Part shown: piece after piece, positions 21,195 through 30,982 of the stretch
Layout: each line of letters begins with the position of its first letter
Position numbering within the stretch: the stretch's first letter is position 1
Origin: a virus
Length of the DNA: 46,978 bases
IMG/VR virus record: IMGVR_UViG_3300006117_000466
Span: 1 to 46,978 of that record
Direction: 5' to 3' (one strand)
The notes under the pieces: generated by a model
The model's input: only the letters and a program-made list of their open reading frames with translations
Database searches by the model: none
Told to the model about the DNA's origin: nothing
Position numbers and translations under genes: made by a program

Positions 21195-23552
21195 TTATAA
21201 TTTACAACTTTCACAATCGTCATCTAATGCTTCGTAAAGCACAGCGTTGTCTGCGGTGATAATACCAGTAGCATGACCGTTCACACCAATTGTATTAGTG
21301 CTGGTTCCAGCCATTGATGCTTTCGCACCAACTTTGTTGATTAGACTATAGTATATAGTCTTGATGCCCCACTTGTAGGCTAACATTAGATTCTTAGCAA
21401 TCAATGTTCCAGGAACTTTACCTTCTGCAAAATGCGCAGGATTATAAAATGTGTTAGTTGATAGACTTTGATCAATATAAGCCGCAAGTACAGCCGCGGT
21501 TTTCAAATAACCATCACAGTCTTTTTGATCCCACATTAGTTGGTAACGATTTTTTAGACGTTTGTATTCTGGTACTACCTGTACGAACGATCCTGCTTTT
21601 GATTCCTTAACAGAAATCATTTCCATTGGCATTTCAATACCGTTGGTAGAATTTAAAACAACAGAACTAGATTCAACTGGTGCTACAGCCATAAGTGTAG
21701 CATTTCTAATTCCATATTGCAACATATTTTTGCGTAGACTTTCCCAATCCATACTTGGAGTAAAATCAGTTAATTCATTTACTCCAGCATTTCTACGTTC
21801 CCAGGGAAATACGCCTTTACCATAATAAGTGTATTGACTACGTCCGCATGGGCCCTTCTCTTGGGCAAGCTCTACACTCATTTCAGTTAGGAAATATGCC
21901 TGATGTTCCATCCAGCGTTTGACTTCGGCCAGGGCGTCAGTTTCGCCGTATTTCAAACTACGTTTAGCATGCCAGTAAGCTAGGTTAGTAATACCAACGC
22001 CTAATGGTTCAAAATCTTCATTAGCAAGTTTACTTTGAATACTTAGGAAATCTTGATAGCTCAGCAAGTTACTTAAACTACGAACTAGTACACGGCATGC
22101 TTTACGCATCTGTTGTGGGTTGTTGAACGCTCCCCAATTTATGCTTCCAAGTGTACATAGGGCAATACGTCCGTTAGGGTCTTCAATTCTTTGAAAAGGT
22201 CGTGTAGGCAATAGTATTTCTTGACACAAGTTGCTTTGATATATCGGATCGGTCTTTGTATCGAACGGACCTTGATTGATGACGTTGTCGATATTGACAA
22301 GGTAAATTCTTCCTGTATCTGTACGTTCTTTTAAAATACCGTTCTTGAAGATATCCTCTGCTGATACAACTTTCTTTTTAATTGTTGGATGCTTCTCGTA
22401 ATTTAGATATAACTTTTCAAATTCTGCAGAGTCGCGATAGTATGCTTGGTATAAGTCTGGAACTTCTGCGGGATTAAACAAAGTAATGTTTTCGCCTTTA
22501 CGATAGCGATTCCAAAACATCTTATTGACTACGATACTGTAATCCATTTGACGAACACGAACTTCCTCAGTACCTTGATTATTTTTCAATACGATAAAGT
22601 CTTCAAACTGCGCATGCCAAACAGGTAGTGTAACTGTGCATGATGCATTTCGGATACCACCTTGCGAGCATGATCTTAAATCAGCGAACCACTTCTTTAG
22701 AAATGGGATTAGACCAGTGTGTTTTATTTCTCCATTCCTAATAGGGGCGCCTAAAGGACGTATACGACCAATCTCTAATCCAATGCCAGCACGTTTACTA
22801 GCGTACTTGGCCATCATCTCGCCGGCGGCGAAGATTGAATCTAATGTGTCGTCACTACTAATAAGAACACACGAACTAAATTGTTTAGTAGGTGTGCCAA
22901 GACCGGCCAACACAGGAGTAGCAAGAGTAAAGTGACCATCACTCGCACATTCGTAGTATTCTTTGACATATTTTAACCTCTTATCTGCGGGCTCATTATG
23001 AAATGCTGTCGCGGCCGCAATAGCATAACGTATCTGCGGTGTTTCATAAATTTGACCAGTGGCACGATTCTGTACCAAATACTTTTCAGCCAACTGGGCG
23101 ATAGCCGCGTAAGTATATTCTTCGTCCTTGGCATGATCGATAAACAAATCGATAATGTTCCATTCATCCTCGGTATACCACTCTAGAAGTTCTGGAGTGT
23201 ACATGTTTAGTTCTACATTCTTTTTAACTATGTCGTATAGTTTTGGTGGAGTATATGTTCCATATACTTCCTTGCGTAGCATCGATACCTTCTGGCGTCC
23301 TGCTACGTATTGATAATTTACATTGTTGATTTCTGGATTTTCTTCTTCGTCGATTAAATCTACCATCGCTTTTAATAGTAGTTCGTCAATCGTTTCTGTC
23401 GTCATTCCATCGTGTAATTCTATTTGAGCCTTGATCTCAATCATTGACGGGCTTACCCCATCTACTCCCTTGCATCCAAATGCAACTTGTCTTTGTATTT
23501 TTGCTATGTCTAGAGGCACTCTTTCGCCACTACGCTTGACAACTGTGATCAT
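21195..23552 (-). CDS. nrdA: Ribonucleotide reductase alpha subunit (class I)
   Basis: 785 residues, full length. N-terminal ATP-cone (residues about 1-90, VVKRSGERVPLDIAKI), catalytic SSCVLISSDDT cysteine region, NLCQE active-site loop (N-x-C-x-E), and the C-terminal redox tail CESCKL (C780, C783). It converts ribonucleoside diphosphates to deoxy forms together with NrdB. AGGTGA ribosome site. First gene of the nrdA-nrdB-grx-thyX operon. The ATP-cone indicates dATP control. Confidence 0.96.
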   Translation of the reverse strand: MITVVKRSGERVPLDIAKIQRQVAFGCKGVDGVSPSMIEIKAQIELHDGMTTETIDELLLKAMVDLIDEEENPEINNVNYQYVAGRQKVSMLRKEVYGTYTPPKLYDIVKKNVELNMYTPELLEWYTEDEWNIIDLFIDHAKDEEYTYAAIAQLAEKYLVQNRATGQIYETPQIRYAIAAATAFHNEPADKRLKYVKEYYECASDGHFTLATPVLAGLGTPTKQFSSCVLISSDDTLDSIFAAGEMMAKYASKRAGIGLEIGRIRPLGAPIRNGEIKHTGLIPFLKKWFADLRSCSQGGIRNASCTVTLPVWHAQFEDFIVLKNNQGTEEVRVRQMDYSIVVNKMFWNRYRKGENITLFNPAEVPDLYQAYYRDSAEFEKLYLNYEKHPTIKKKVVSAEDIFKNGILKERTDTGRIYLVNIDNVINQGPFDTKTDPIYQSNLCQEILLPTRPFQRIEDPNGRIALCTLGSINWGAFNNPQQMRKACRVLVRSLSNLLSYQDFLSIQSKLANEDFEPLGVGITNLAYWHAKRSLKYGETDALAEVKRWMEHQAYFLTEMSVELAQEKGPCGRSQYTYYGKGVFPWERRNAGVNELTDFTPSMDWESLRKNMLQYGIRNATLMAVAPVESSSVVLNSTNGIEMPMEMISVKESKAGSFVQVVPEYKRLKNRYQLMWDQKDCDGYLKTAAVLAAYIDQSLSTNTFYNPAHFAEGKVPGTLIAKNLMLAYKWGIKTIYYSLINKVGAKASMAGTSTNTIGVNGHATGIITADNAVLYEALDDDCESCKL

Positions 23553-23607
23553 GCTTCACCTATTCTTTTTGTTATTATTTTGAAATTCTGTATACTGGAG
23601 TTGATAT

Positions 23608-24042
23608 TTACCTAGGCCTGGTTAAGGTGACCATATTTTCAAGCCTGTATAAACTCGGTACATTATCAGCACTAATCACTTCGCCGTCGGAAAAATTCAA
23701 AACTACAGTTTCATCTATATACACTATATTATAGAGCCTATTGTGTTCATCGTCAACTAGGGTTTTGATTGTGATTGCGGAATCTTTAAAACGATCTGTA
23801 TATAGCAGACTGTAGCCCATCATCACACTTAAGGTAAAATCATCATACTTATTTTCTACTATGATTTCCCAAGGAGTTGGCCAACTTACTGGATAGAATG
23901 GATCTATTTTTGCATTGTAGGGAATTAAAGGAGCCTGTTTCCAAAAAACAGCAACTTCTTTTAGTGGATTCTTGGATAACTCGAGTGAGTTCCTGAAATC
24001 AGCCCAATGGGATAACCGGTTGTCCGGATCGGCGTTGAACAT
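23608..24042 (-). CDS. Conserved phage-type hypothetical protein
   Basis: 144 residues. PFYPVSWPTPWEIIVENKYDDF is a segment I associate with conserved T4-like marine phage proteins, function unknown. It begins two bases after the tailspike stop and ends at TAA within a GGTAAATA box (23605-23612). Probably virion related. Confidence 0.55.
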   Translation of the reverse strand: MFNADPDNRLSHWADFRNSLELSKNPLKEVAVFWKQAPLIPYNAKIDPFYPVSWPTPWEIIVENKYDDFTLSVMMGYSLLYTDRFKDSAITIKTLVDDEHNRLYNIVYIDETVVLNFSDGEVISADNVPSLYRLENMVTLTRPR

Positions 24043-24044
24043 TG

Positions 24045-25721
24045 TTAATACAACTGATAGTATTCGAATTCTAGATAGGTTTGTGTATACGGAACCAAAG
24101 CACTGATAGTCAATGCACTAGATGATGTTGTTATAGTAGCTGTAAAAACTATTTGTCCATCATTGGCACCTATGTATGTATATGTGTCTGTTACTGCAGG
24201 ACCATTGCTGTTGCAGGTCACTAATAGATCGCCACGTCTAGTAACACTAGCTTGTGTGGCAATATATGATAATTTTATAGATTGATCTGTTGGAGTCTTA
24301 GCCACAGTTAATACTGGTTGAAATGTTAAGATCGACGGATTAAGAGTCGCAGTAACAGGAGCTCTACTTTGTATGTAAGCAGGACTCATAACAGTAGGTA
24401 AGTATGCTGTTGCTGTATTAGTTACAGTATTATATTCATCTGTTCTAAAGAAATAATCATTGAAGCTGGTATTGTTTGGAGTATAATATCCTAGCACTTC
24501 ATAGCTCTGCGAAGCTTCAGTTGTTAATCTATTACCGCAATTAAAATATTCATTGTTGGTACTGTTAATGAAAGAAGGTGTATTGTTTGTATTTGTTCCT
24601 ACGAATACTGCTTGCTCATAGATATTCTCAAATCTATTGTTTTGAATAAACACGTGTTGTGGACCAACGCTAACAGGAACAGAGTACGCAGGCACGTTTG
24701 GCCAGCTTCCGTATCCGCCTGCTCTGTAGTCAAAGAAATCAATACCAATGGTTAGATTTCGAAACTGACTATTAGAAATATAAATTTCACTGCTGTCGTA
24801 TTTTGAAACAATAGCTGTACTTAATTTCTCAAATATACAGTTATTGATTTTAAGATTCTTAGTAGTAGTCGCTCCAAGTCCTCGTATTTCGATTCCTGCT
24901 ACGCCAGGTAGTGATGCCGGAGGAGTTGTATTTGCGCCTTCAAATTTTACATTAGATATTTTAGAATCTAAAACACAGTCGGCTTCGATTAATCCTTGTT
25001 CTCCAACTTCTGCTAATGCCGATGCATATCCGATAGTCATACCATCGATTGAAATTTCTTGAGGTTGGTAACGACCGCCTTGTATGCTACTAGCGTTCCA
25101 TGTTGTTAATACACCTGGTTGGCTAGCACTTAGTCCGCAAAATTGCATGACAGCGGTACCAGTGGTTAGTTGTTGTATGATTGTTTTATCAATACCATCG
25201 CCTATGATTGTTGCGTATGGAGGAATAAACAATGTGCCTGTTATTAGATATGTACCTGCGGGAATTCTTAGAGGTTTACGACTAGATGGATTGTTGGCAT
25301 CAGTATTTGCATACAACTGACTGATAGCTTGTTGCAGAGCTTTAGTATCATCAGTTGCGCCATCACCCACTGCGCCAAAATCGTTGGCTGTAACACTATC
25401 ATCTAGTTTAGATTGTAGGGTTCGAATAACAGGAAAATTCGTAGGTCCTGTTTGTATAATTGGGTTGTTCTTTTCGTATTGATAAGATTCTAGGCTGAAC
25501 AGATTACCATTGGCAATGCTGTTAATAGTTAAAATTTCAGTGTTACCTACAGTTGGAGCACCATCACCGCCGGCTGTAGGACTAGCTGTACTACCGTTAC
25601 CAATATATAGTTTTTGTACGTCAGTTGACCAGGCAAATTCACCTGCTGATAAGGTAGGTACACCTGTAACTAACTCTTGTCCTCTACGGACCTGTATTTT
25701 GGAAATCTGTAAAACGGCCAT
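24045..25721 (-). CDS. Tailspike with right-handed beta-helix
   Basis: 558 residues. The N-terminus (ISKIQVRRGQELVTG, LSAGEFAWSTDVQKLYIGNG) is the short virion-binding module of many phage tail fibres. From about 110, VTANDFGAVGDGATDDTKALQQAI marks the start of a pectate-lyase-like beta-helix, continuing through many G-x-N-x2-F-like turns to about 400. Such spikes bind and often cleave host surface glycan. Fucose- or pectin-type specificity cannot be read. A late-type box lies at 25744-25751. Confidence 0.85.
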   Translation of the reverse strand: MAVLQISKIQVRRGQELVTGVPTLSAGEFAWSTDVQKLYIGNGSTASPTAGGDGAPTVGNTEILTINSIANGNLFSLESYQYEKNNPIIQTGPTNFPVIRTLQSKLDDSVTANDFGAVGDGATDDTKALQQAISQLYANTDANNPSSRKPLRIPAGTYLITGTLFIPPYATIIGDGIDKTIIQQLTTGTAVMQFCGLSASQPGVLTTWNASSIQGGRYQPQEISIDGMTIGYASALAEVGEQGLIEADCVLDSKISNVKFEGANTTPPASLPGVAGIEIRGLGATTTKNLKINNCIFEKLSTAIVSKYDSSEIYISNSQFRNLTIGIDFFDYRAGGYGSWPNVPAYSVPVSVGPQHVFIQNNRFENIYEQAVFVGTNTNNTPSFINSTNNEYFNCGNRLTTEASQSYEVLGYYTPNNTSFNDYFFRTDEYNTVTNTATAYLPTVMSPAYIQSRAPVTATLNPSILTFQPVLTVAKTPTDQSIKLSYIATQASVTRRGDLLVTCNSNGPAVTDTYTYIGANDGQIVFTATITTSSSALTISALVPYTQTYLEFEYYQLY

Positions 25722-25743
25722 GAATATATCCTCGTTGTACGGA

Positions 25744-25751
25744 TATTTATC
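25744..25751 (-). promoter_or_regulatory. Late-type box GATAAATA
   Basis: Minus strand GATAAATA, 22 bp before the tailspike ATG, in good late-promoter position. No -35 box. Confidence 0.45.
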
Positions 25752-25754
25752 TTA

Positions 25755-26525
25755 TTACCAGCCGCGCCATCTAGAGGTCAAATAGGGTAGTTCAACTTGA
25801 GCAAGTTTTTCGTTAGGAGCACAGATCATGTTTTGTCCATCATCTGTGATAAACCAATGGCTATAGTCGGGTGCGATTTCATTAACTAGAGCTTTTATAG
25901 TTTCGTGTATATAAGAGCCTTGGCAGTTATTGTATTCTACCCATAACCACGGACGATGCGCTCTAATAGTTTGGGCACCGCCGTGTATAGCTTGTGGTTC
26001 GTACCCCTCTACGTCCAACTTAATAAAATCAACTTTAGGTAGGTTTAAACTATCTATAGTAACCATTTGGGTTAGATTAGGGTTGGTATAATCATATTCC
26101 GGAACTTGTGAATCTACAGCAACAGATCCATAATCATCTACTTCTTTATAGTTTACATCTGGCATGCGGACAACACCCGTAACGTCACCTAATGCTTGAT
26201 TATAGATATGTACGTTGTATAGGTCGTTGATAGCGACTGTTCCAGCAAGTGCATAAAACAGACGTTTTTGAGCCTCAAATGAAATTATTTTTGCTGATTT
26301 TGACTCTAATCTGCGTGATAATGGCACAGTTACAAAGCCAATGTTTGCACCTCCATCAATGATTACAGCGTCATCTGGAAGACTATCTATGATTAGATAC
26401 ATACGCTCTAACTCTTCTTCGATGTGAGTCTTGCCTGTAGTTTCTAATGCTTCGCCTTGGAACTTGCAGTATTGATTTACTACAAACTGTCCATAGTCAC
26501 TGTTGTATATTTTAAAGTCGCTCAT
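25755..26525 (-). CDS. FkbM-type methyltransferase
   Basis: 256 residues. SAM-binding VIIDGGANIGFVTVPLS (motif I, near 53-69), FEAQKRLFYAL, then TIDSLNLPKVDFIKLDVEGYEPQAIHGG, the FkbM family hallmark. Targets are often sugars. Neighbouring a second methyltransferase and a tailspike, it may modify surface glycans or virion components; DNA modification is less likely. The ATG overlaps the next gene's end by four bases. Confidence 0.85.
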   Translation of the reverse strand: MSDFKIYNSDYGQFVVNQYCKFQGEALETTGKTHIEEELERMYLIIDSLPDDAVIIDGGANIGFVTVPLSRRLESKSAKIISFEAQKRLFYALAGTVAINDLYNVHIYNQALGDVTGVVRMPDVNYKEVDDYGSVAVDSQVPEYDYTNPNLTQMVTIDSLNLPKVDFIKLDVEGYEPQAIHGGAQTIRAHRPWLWVEYNNCQGSYIHETIKALVNEIAPDYSHWFITDDGQNMICAPNEKLAQVELPYLTSRWRGW

Positions 26526-27190
26526 ATTTCTAAATACTCTCCATCTGGTCCTGGATGGCCACCATCTGGTTCTACACCATAATTAGCGTGTACAAATATT
26601 TTTTCAACTGAGTTATCTTCGATTCCTAGTTTATGGAATTCTTCTTTGACAATATAAAATGCAGTAGCACCCCATTGATCAACTCCGTAAAGTTCGTATC
26701 CTTTTTCGTTAGCCATCTTAGTGATGCTAGCAAGGCTTGATCCCATATAGCGAGTGCCGTTCCATACATAGTCTGACTTGTAAGGAGGTACTGCTAGTGT
26801 CGGAGGAACTTTGATTCCGTTGTATTCAATAAACACTACCCTAGGTTTATAATCAAGGGCTTTCCATAACCAGTAGTCCATACCGTCAACGTCGATACTC
26901 AAGAAATCAAACTCTTTGGGAACTTCTCCTTGTGCAAATAACTGATTGATATTTTCTGCTGTAATGAAGCCTTTGACGACTTTAACAGGATACTCCATAC
27001 AATTAAAAACTATTTGATGATACTGTTTTTCATCTGCTTCTAAGTATGTGGCTTTCCAACCTTGTTTTCTTACTAGATTTACTGTATGATCGCTCACTGC
27101 GTCATACACACCAAACTCAACACAATATTTGTTGGTGGTGCCTATCTTTGCAAAAACGTCATCGATATTTGGAATTAAACTATAGCTCAT
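26522..27190 (-). CDS. SAM-dependent methyltransferase, FkbM-like
   Basis: 222 residues. YCVEFGVYDAVSDHT (motif I region), YLEADEKQY, and FDFLSIDVDGMDYWLWKAL correspond to the FkbM-like fold, though motif I lacks the usual DxGxNxG. It ends GHPGPDGEYLEI. Coupled to both neighbours; probably acts with the adjoining FkbM enzyme. Confidence 0.7.
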   Translation of the reverse strand: MSYSLIPNIDDVFAKIGTTNKYCVEFGVYDAVSDHTVNLVRKQGWKATYLEADEKQYHQIVFNCMEYPVKVVKGFITAENINQLFAQGEVPKEFDFLSIDVDGMDYWLWKALDYKPRVVFIEYNGIKVPPTLAVPPYKSDYVWNGTRYMGSSLASITKMANEKGYELYGVDQWGATAFYIVKEEFHKLGIEDNSVEKIFVHANYGVEPDGGHPGPDGEYLEI

Positions 27191-27191
27191 A

Positions 27192-27890
27192 TTATTTTGT
27201 GATGTTGTAATATTCTTCTACTTTACTTAACCATTTGTCTTGATACTGGTTAAAGTCTTTGGGCAATAAGTCGAACTGTTGATAAATTAAATCTCTACTA
27301 CACATAAAGATATGTCCTTCTCGGATATCAGTTCCGTAGACTTCATTGTGAGCCAAAATGTAAGCAACCAACTGTAAGTAGTAATCTTCAACCCATTCTG
27401 CTTTTTTAGGTTTGTTAGTTTGTTTGTAATCGCATACGCTAGGATTATCTTTATAAACAGCAACTAAGTCTGTTGTTCCAGAATACAGTCCTGGAAAGTA
27501 TAAACTCTGTTCCATTGCCCACACTTCGCTGATATCTACGATAGCTTGGCCGATGATAACGTCTGCCATCTTGTGTGCTTGATCATGCACAAGATTTCCG
27601 CCCGGTTGACGTTCTAGTCCTGCAAGGAATCTTTCTAGATTGCCATGCATACTTGTGCCCACCCCAGCGGCTTCTTTAGTAATTTGATTTGCTTTTTCAT
27701 GTCCGACACGGTCGCGCCATTCATTAATGGCTGTCATGTCTTTGGTAGCTGAAAGAATCGTAGTAACGCTGGGAAGACGCTCGCCATCGGGAGTGACGTA
27801 TACTCGTTTTCTAGTTACTGGATCGTTTACTTGTTTGCAGTTTTTGTATTGAAACCGCTCTACAAATGGCGGTGGTGTTATAAGGTCCAT
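27192..27890 (-). CDS. PD-(D/E)XK nuclease, RecB-like
   Basis: 232 residues. GTSMHGNLERFL (78-89), GTTDLVAVYKD (D141), CDYKQTNK (D154, K156) and YYLQLVAYILAHNEV (Q173) give the RecB-type motif order H...D...DxK...QLxxY. Such phage nucleases process DNA ends in recombination or packaging. Complete and in intact frame. It lies at the border between virion and DNA-processing genes. Confidence 0.8.
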   Translation of the reverse strand: MDLITPPPFVERFQYKNCKQVNDPVTRKRVYVTPDGERLPSVTTILSATKDMTAINEWRDRVGHEKANQITKEAAGVGTSMHGNLERFLAGLERQPGGNLVHDQAHKMADVIIGQAIVDISEVWAMEQSLYFPGLYSGTTDLVAVYKDNPSVCDYKQTNKPKKAEWVEDYYLQLVAYILAHNEVYGTDIREGHIFMCSRDLIYQQFDLLPKDFNQYQDKWLSKVEEYYNITK

Positions 27891-27907
27891 CCCTTATTTT
27901 ACTTTCT

Positions 27908-28267
27908 TTATCTATCTTTTGCAACCACGTTGTGGGCCATTTGATCTACTGATTTACCAGCGGATGTATTTGGATTTGTATTTGACTGTTGGTCATCTGC
28001 ACCAACTTTGGTTTTAAGTTTGATACCTTGGCTATCCCAAGATCTAATAGCGTTCTTTAACTCTTTGTTTTGAGGATCTTTCAATAAACTATCTAACGCA
28101 TCATAGTTCAATTCGCCGAGTCCTTGCGAATGCATGAATCCCTGTAGTTCGGGATCCTCATAGGACATTTCTAATGGTTGTCCCATTTCATCAGCAGTGC
28201 CGATTTTATTGGTAAAAAATACGGCCAGTGAATCTGCGATATCACTGACCGCTTCGAATAAACGCAT
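27908..28267 (-). CDS. Small protein with capsid-targeting-like N-terminus
   Basis: 119 residues, function unknown. Starts MRLFEAVSD, matching the M-[RK]-[IL]-x2-x-x-[SE] start shared by several proteins in the right half. The remainder is acidic with a C-terminal NTNPNTSAGKSVDQ tail. Candidate internal virion protein. Confidence 0.55.
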   Translation of the reverse strand: MRLFEAVSDIADSLAVFFTNKIGTADEMGQPLEMSYEDPELQGFMHSQGLGELNYDALDSLLKDPQNKELKNAIRSWDSQGIKLKTKVGADDQQSNTNPNTSAGKSVDQMAHNVVAKDR

Positions 28268-28268
28268 A

Positions 28269-29672
28269 TTACCTTGTGCCTAAAATCTTCATTAAACGAT
28301 CGCCACGGTAGATACTTTCACGTATCATTGACTCACGCATTTCACGTGATGTAGCCGCATCAGCTGTAGCAAATTCATCTTCGCCGCCCATATCCATTTC
28401 TGGACCTTCTTCACCTGGCATACCTGGCATTGGTTCTTCCATACCTGACTCTGGAGGCATACCCATTGGCTCTGCACCTGCTTCTTCGTTGGCTAAGTTA
28501 GTAACTGCACCGCTGATTGTTTCACGTGCTTGACGTAGAGCTTCTTGTGCTTGTTGTAGTGCACCTTCAACTGTGCTCTTGAAAGCTTCAGCCATCTCTG
28601 GACCAAAGTTTGCTTTGATGCTGTCTGACAATTCAATCATAGACTTAGTCTGATATTGACCAACACGTTGCATCCAACTTGTAAAGTCATTAACCATATC
28701 GATACCTGCTGTAACGTCTTTGGCTTTTTCTTCTTGGTCTTCGTTGATCATACGAACAACAGTTTGAACTAGGCTTTCTTTAACTTTCTTCTTGCCAATT
28801 GCCTTGCTAACTGCGGCACGGCGATTTTTTAAATACTTGTCAGACTTAGTGTTTTTCTTACCATCATTGTCGATATCATCATCTTCTTGGCCAACTGGAT
28901 CAAGAGCTTCTGTTTTTGCTTTCTTCTTGTTAAGATCATTTTTACCTTTACCATCTGCCGCAAACGCAGGAACCTTCTTACCATTAACTGTCTTCATTGG
29001 TAATTTGCCTTCGCTCATAGTGCCTTCCCACATACCGGAGCACTCGTATGGCATACCATTGTTTAGCTTTGGATGAGTATGGTGGCAACCGCCTTTGCCT
29101 GTTGTGATTGTACCACCACACTTTTCACATTCAGCTTTGTGATGCATAGCTACTTCTAACATACCATTGTGATATGCTTCTGCACATTTTTGTGCATGGT
29201 AGTGAGCCATGTGATGACCTTCCATACCTTCATTTGTTGTTGTTTTTTTATTCATTTTTTTACCCTTGGCGATGTTTGTAGCGACGGCATACATTTCTTC
29301 CTTACCGCCTTTGAATTTTTGACCTTTTAATTTCTTAACAGTCTTTTCTCTCTTAGCTTTTTCTGCAGAACTTAGTTTACGCTCTGCAATAGTTGATTTT
29401 AATTCAGCAATACTTTCACCTAACATTTCTTTAATCTTTTGATTAAGCATATTCAACATATACTTGTCACGTTGATAAACATCGTCATTTAACAAAGAGT
29501 TAAAGTTGGCTTGTGTTTCAGCATGATATGTCTTGCTACGTAATAGATTGCGATAATCTTCTAGTTGCTCTCTGGAGTACTTATCAAAGTTGATTTTGAC
29601 ACCAAATTTTTTGTACATATTCTCATTCAACTGAGCCGCTGTAACTTGTTTAGAAAGGTCGTTTGTGTTCAT
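28269..29672 (-). CDS. Large charged helical virion-type protein
   Basis: 467 residues. The N-terminal 150 residues are helical and lysine-rich (YSREQLEDYRNLLRSK, KAKREKTVKKLKGQK). A His/Cys segment (HHMAHYHAQKCAEAYHNG, then HHKAECEKCGGTITTGKGGCHHTHP) could bind zinc. An Asp/Lys stretch near 255-285 follows, and the end is Met/Pro/Gly/Glu-rich. It resembles scaffold or internal proteins of T4-like marine phages; the exact role is unknown. A late-type box lies at 29699-29706. Confidence 0.6.
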   Translation of the reverse strand: MNTNDLSKQVTAAQLNENMYKKFGVKINFDKYSREQLEDYRNLLRSKTYHAETQANFNSLLNDDVYQRDKYMLNMLNQKIKEMLGESIAELKSTIAERKLSSAEKAKREKTVKKLKGQKFKGGKEEMYAVATNIAKGKKMNKKTTTNEGMEGHHMAHYHAQKCAEAYHNGMLEVAMHHKAECEKCGGTITTGKGGCHHTHPKLNNGMPYECSGMWEGTMSEGKLPMKTVNGKKVPAFAADGKGKNDLNKKKAKTEALDPVGQEDDDIDNDGKKNTKSDKYLKNRRAAVSKAIGKKKVKESLVQTVVRMINEDQEEKAKDVTAGIDMVNDFTSWMQRVGQYQTKSMIELSDSIKANFGPEMAEAFKSTVEGALQQAQEALRQARETISGAVTNLANEEAGAEPMGMPPESGMEEPMPGMPGEEGPEMDMGGEDEFATADAATSREMRESMIRESIYRGDRLMKILGTR

Positions 29673-29698
29673 AATTGTATTCCAAAAATCCGATATTG

Positions 29699-29706
29699 TA
29701 TTTATT
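29699..29706 (-). promoter_or_regulatory. Late-type box AATAAATA
   Basis: Minus strand AATAAATA, 26 bp before the ATG at 29672; same position as the other late-type boxes. Confidence 0.45.
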
Positions 29707-29719
29707 TCAGTTATTCAAT

Positions 29720-30184
29720 TTATCCTAGCCTGCGGATTTGATTAAACACACTTAATATGCTAGATTTGTATTGATTTTTCTGTTGTTTAGCTAGTTCCGC
29801 TTTGATTAGCAACACATCTGCTTTATCTGGATCCTTGCGTTTTATACACATCCTAGCACCATGTAGACTAGATTCTTCATCAAACTTTTTATATCCGAAC
29901 CATTTGTCTTTTTCTAACAAGTTATGGTCTAATTGTTTTCCCAGTGCTAGGTTATTAGCTGTTATGATAGCAGATTCTGCTAAATTTATGGGTCCGCAAA
30001 CTTCCTTGTCGTTTTTACGGATATGAAAACCATCATTTTCTCTGACTATGGAATAGTCTCCTACTATGACTGATCCGTCTTTGTTTTTAGAAGGTACGAT
30101 AAAGCCCTTGCCCTTAAGATCAGTTTTGACCTTAGAGGCTAGATACTTAACGTCTTCAAATAATTTTGGTGTTAGATTCGTCAT
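29720..30184 (-). CDS. Conserved-type hypothetical protein
   Basis: 154 residues, basic. A C-terminal AKQQKNQYKSSILSVFNQIRR helix. Not recognised, but similar short proteins accompany the internal-protein genes of T4-like phages. Overlaps the preceding gene's end by 29 nt in another frame. Confidence 0.55.
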   Translation of the reverse strand: MTNLTPKLFEDVKYLASKVKTDLKGKGFIVPSKNKDGSVIVGDYSIVRENDGFHIRKNDKEVCGPINLAESAIITANNLALGKQLDHNLLEKDKWFGYKKFDEESSLHGARMCIKRKDPDKADVLLIKAELAKQQKNQYKSSILSVFNQIRRLG

Positions 30185-30377
30185 CTTGTTTCAACATTAA
30201 TTTCTTACTATCGTTACTTATTTCATAAACTCCCTTGCGTACAAGGGTCTGGGCAATAATACGATCTCTATGATAGAGACTACTTATAGAAATTTCTTTT
30301 GGATGACTGTTAACAAACTTGCTTTCTTCGTTTGTTAGAATGATTGATGGGGTCTGTACAAGGTGATGGATTCTCAT
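30156..30377 (-). CDS. Small protein with MRIHHL start
   Basis: 73 residues, function unknown. The N-terminus MRIHHLVQT belongs to the shared capsid-targeting-like set. The ATG shares a base with the upstream stop (TAATG). Confidence 0.55.
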   Translation of the reverse strand: MRIHHLVQTPSIILTNEESKFVNSHPKEISISSLYHRDRIIAQTLVRKGVYEISNDSKKLMLKQDDESNTKII

Positions 30378-30982
30378 TATACTGCTCCACCTGTGGTACC
30401 TGTGCCACCTGCACTTGATTGAACTTGATTTCTGTCTGCTTGTTGAGCATCTTTTTCAGCTTGCTCTGCATCTTGTTTGGCTTGTAGTTGTTTTAGATTA
30501 CCTAATGCACCAACAAATGTATCTTTGTTTAATGATATAGGTGACCCTAGTTGTGAACTATCTACTTCAACTGAATCTTTGTTACCTGGACCATTAACAC
30601 TTTTAACTGTAAGGTTACCAGGTATCTTATCTAGACCAAATGCTTTCTTTAAATCTGGTGGAAGGGCTCCTTGATTTGGAATTCCCATAGCTTTGGTTAC
30701 TTGATTGATGGGCATGTTAGTAATGCCTTTGGGATTTGATAGGATTTTTGCGCCCTGTGAACCAGCGGCACTAATTGATTTTTGCAAAGTACTTGTTGCA
30801 GTTTTTGCGGCTTGGCCTGTCGCTTGACCTACTGCTTTAACACCTTGACCCACTGCTTGTGCACCTTTAGCTAGGCCCTGGCCTACTGCGGCCGCACCTC
30901 TTGCTAATCCACCGACTGCGGCTCCAACTGCGGGCAAGAACTCATCGACGCGATCTTCGCTGACTAGCTCGCTAATACGCAT
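30377..30982 (-). CDS. Gly/Ala/Gln-rich probable internal protein
   Basis: 201 residues. Starts MRISELVSEDRVDEFL, the best T4-like capsid-targeting match in the set. A low-complexity Gly/Ala/Val/Gln segment (about 16-75) could insert in membranes or coil, followed by a compact domain and a Gln/Ala/Asp tail. Candidate ejected internal protein. Confidence 0.55.
   Translation of the reverse strand: MRISELVSEDRVDEFLPAVGAAVGGLARGAAAVGQGLAKGAQAVGQGVKAVGQATGQAAKTATSTLQKSISAAGSQGAKILSNPKGITNMPINQVTKAMGIPNQGALPPDLKKAFGLDKIPGNLTVKSVNGPGNKDSVEVDSSQLGSPISLNKDTFVGALGNLKQLQAKQDAEQAEKDAQQADRNQVQSSAGGTGTTGGAV

Noticed and set aside
21562-22935. Plus-strand frames within nrdA
   Set aside because: nrdA is complete with all catalytic motifs; the opposite frames lack starts with ribosome sites.
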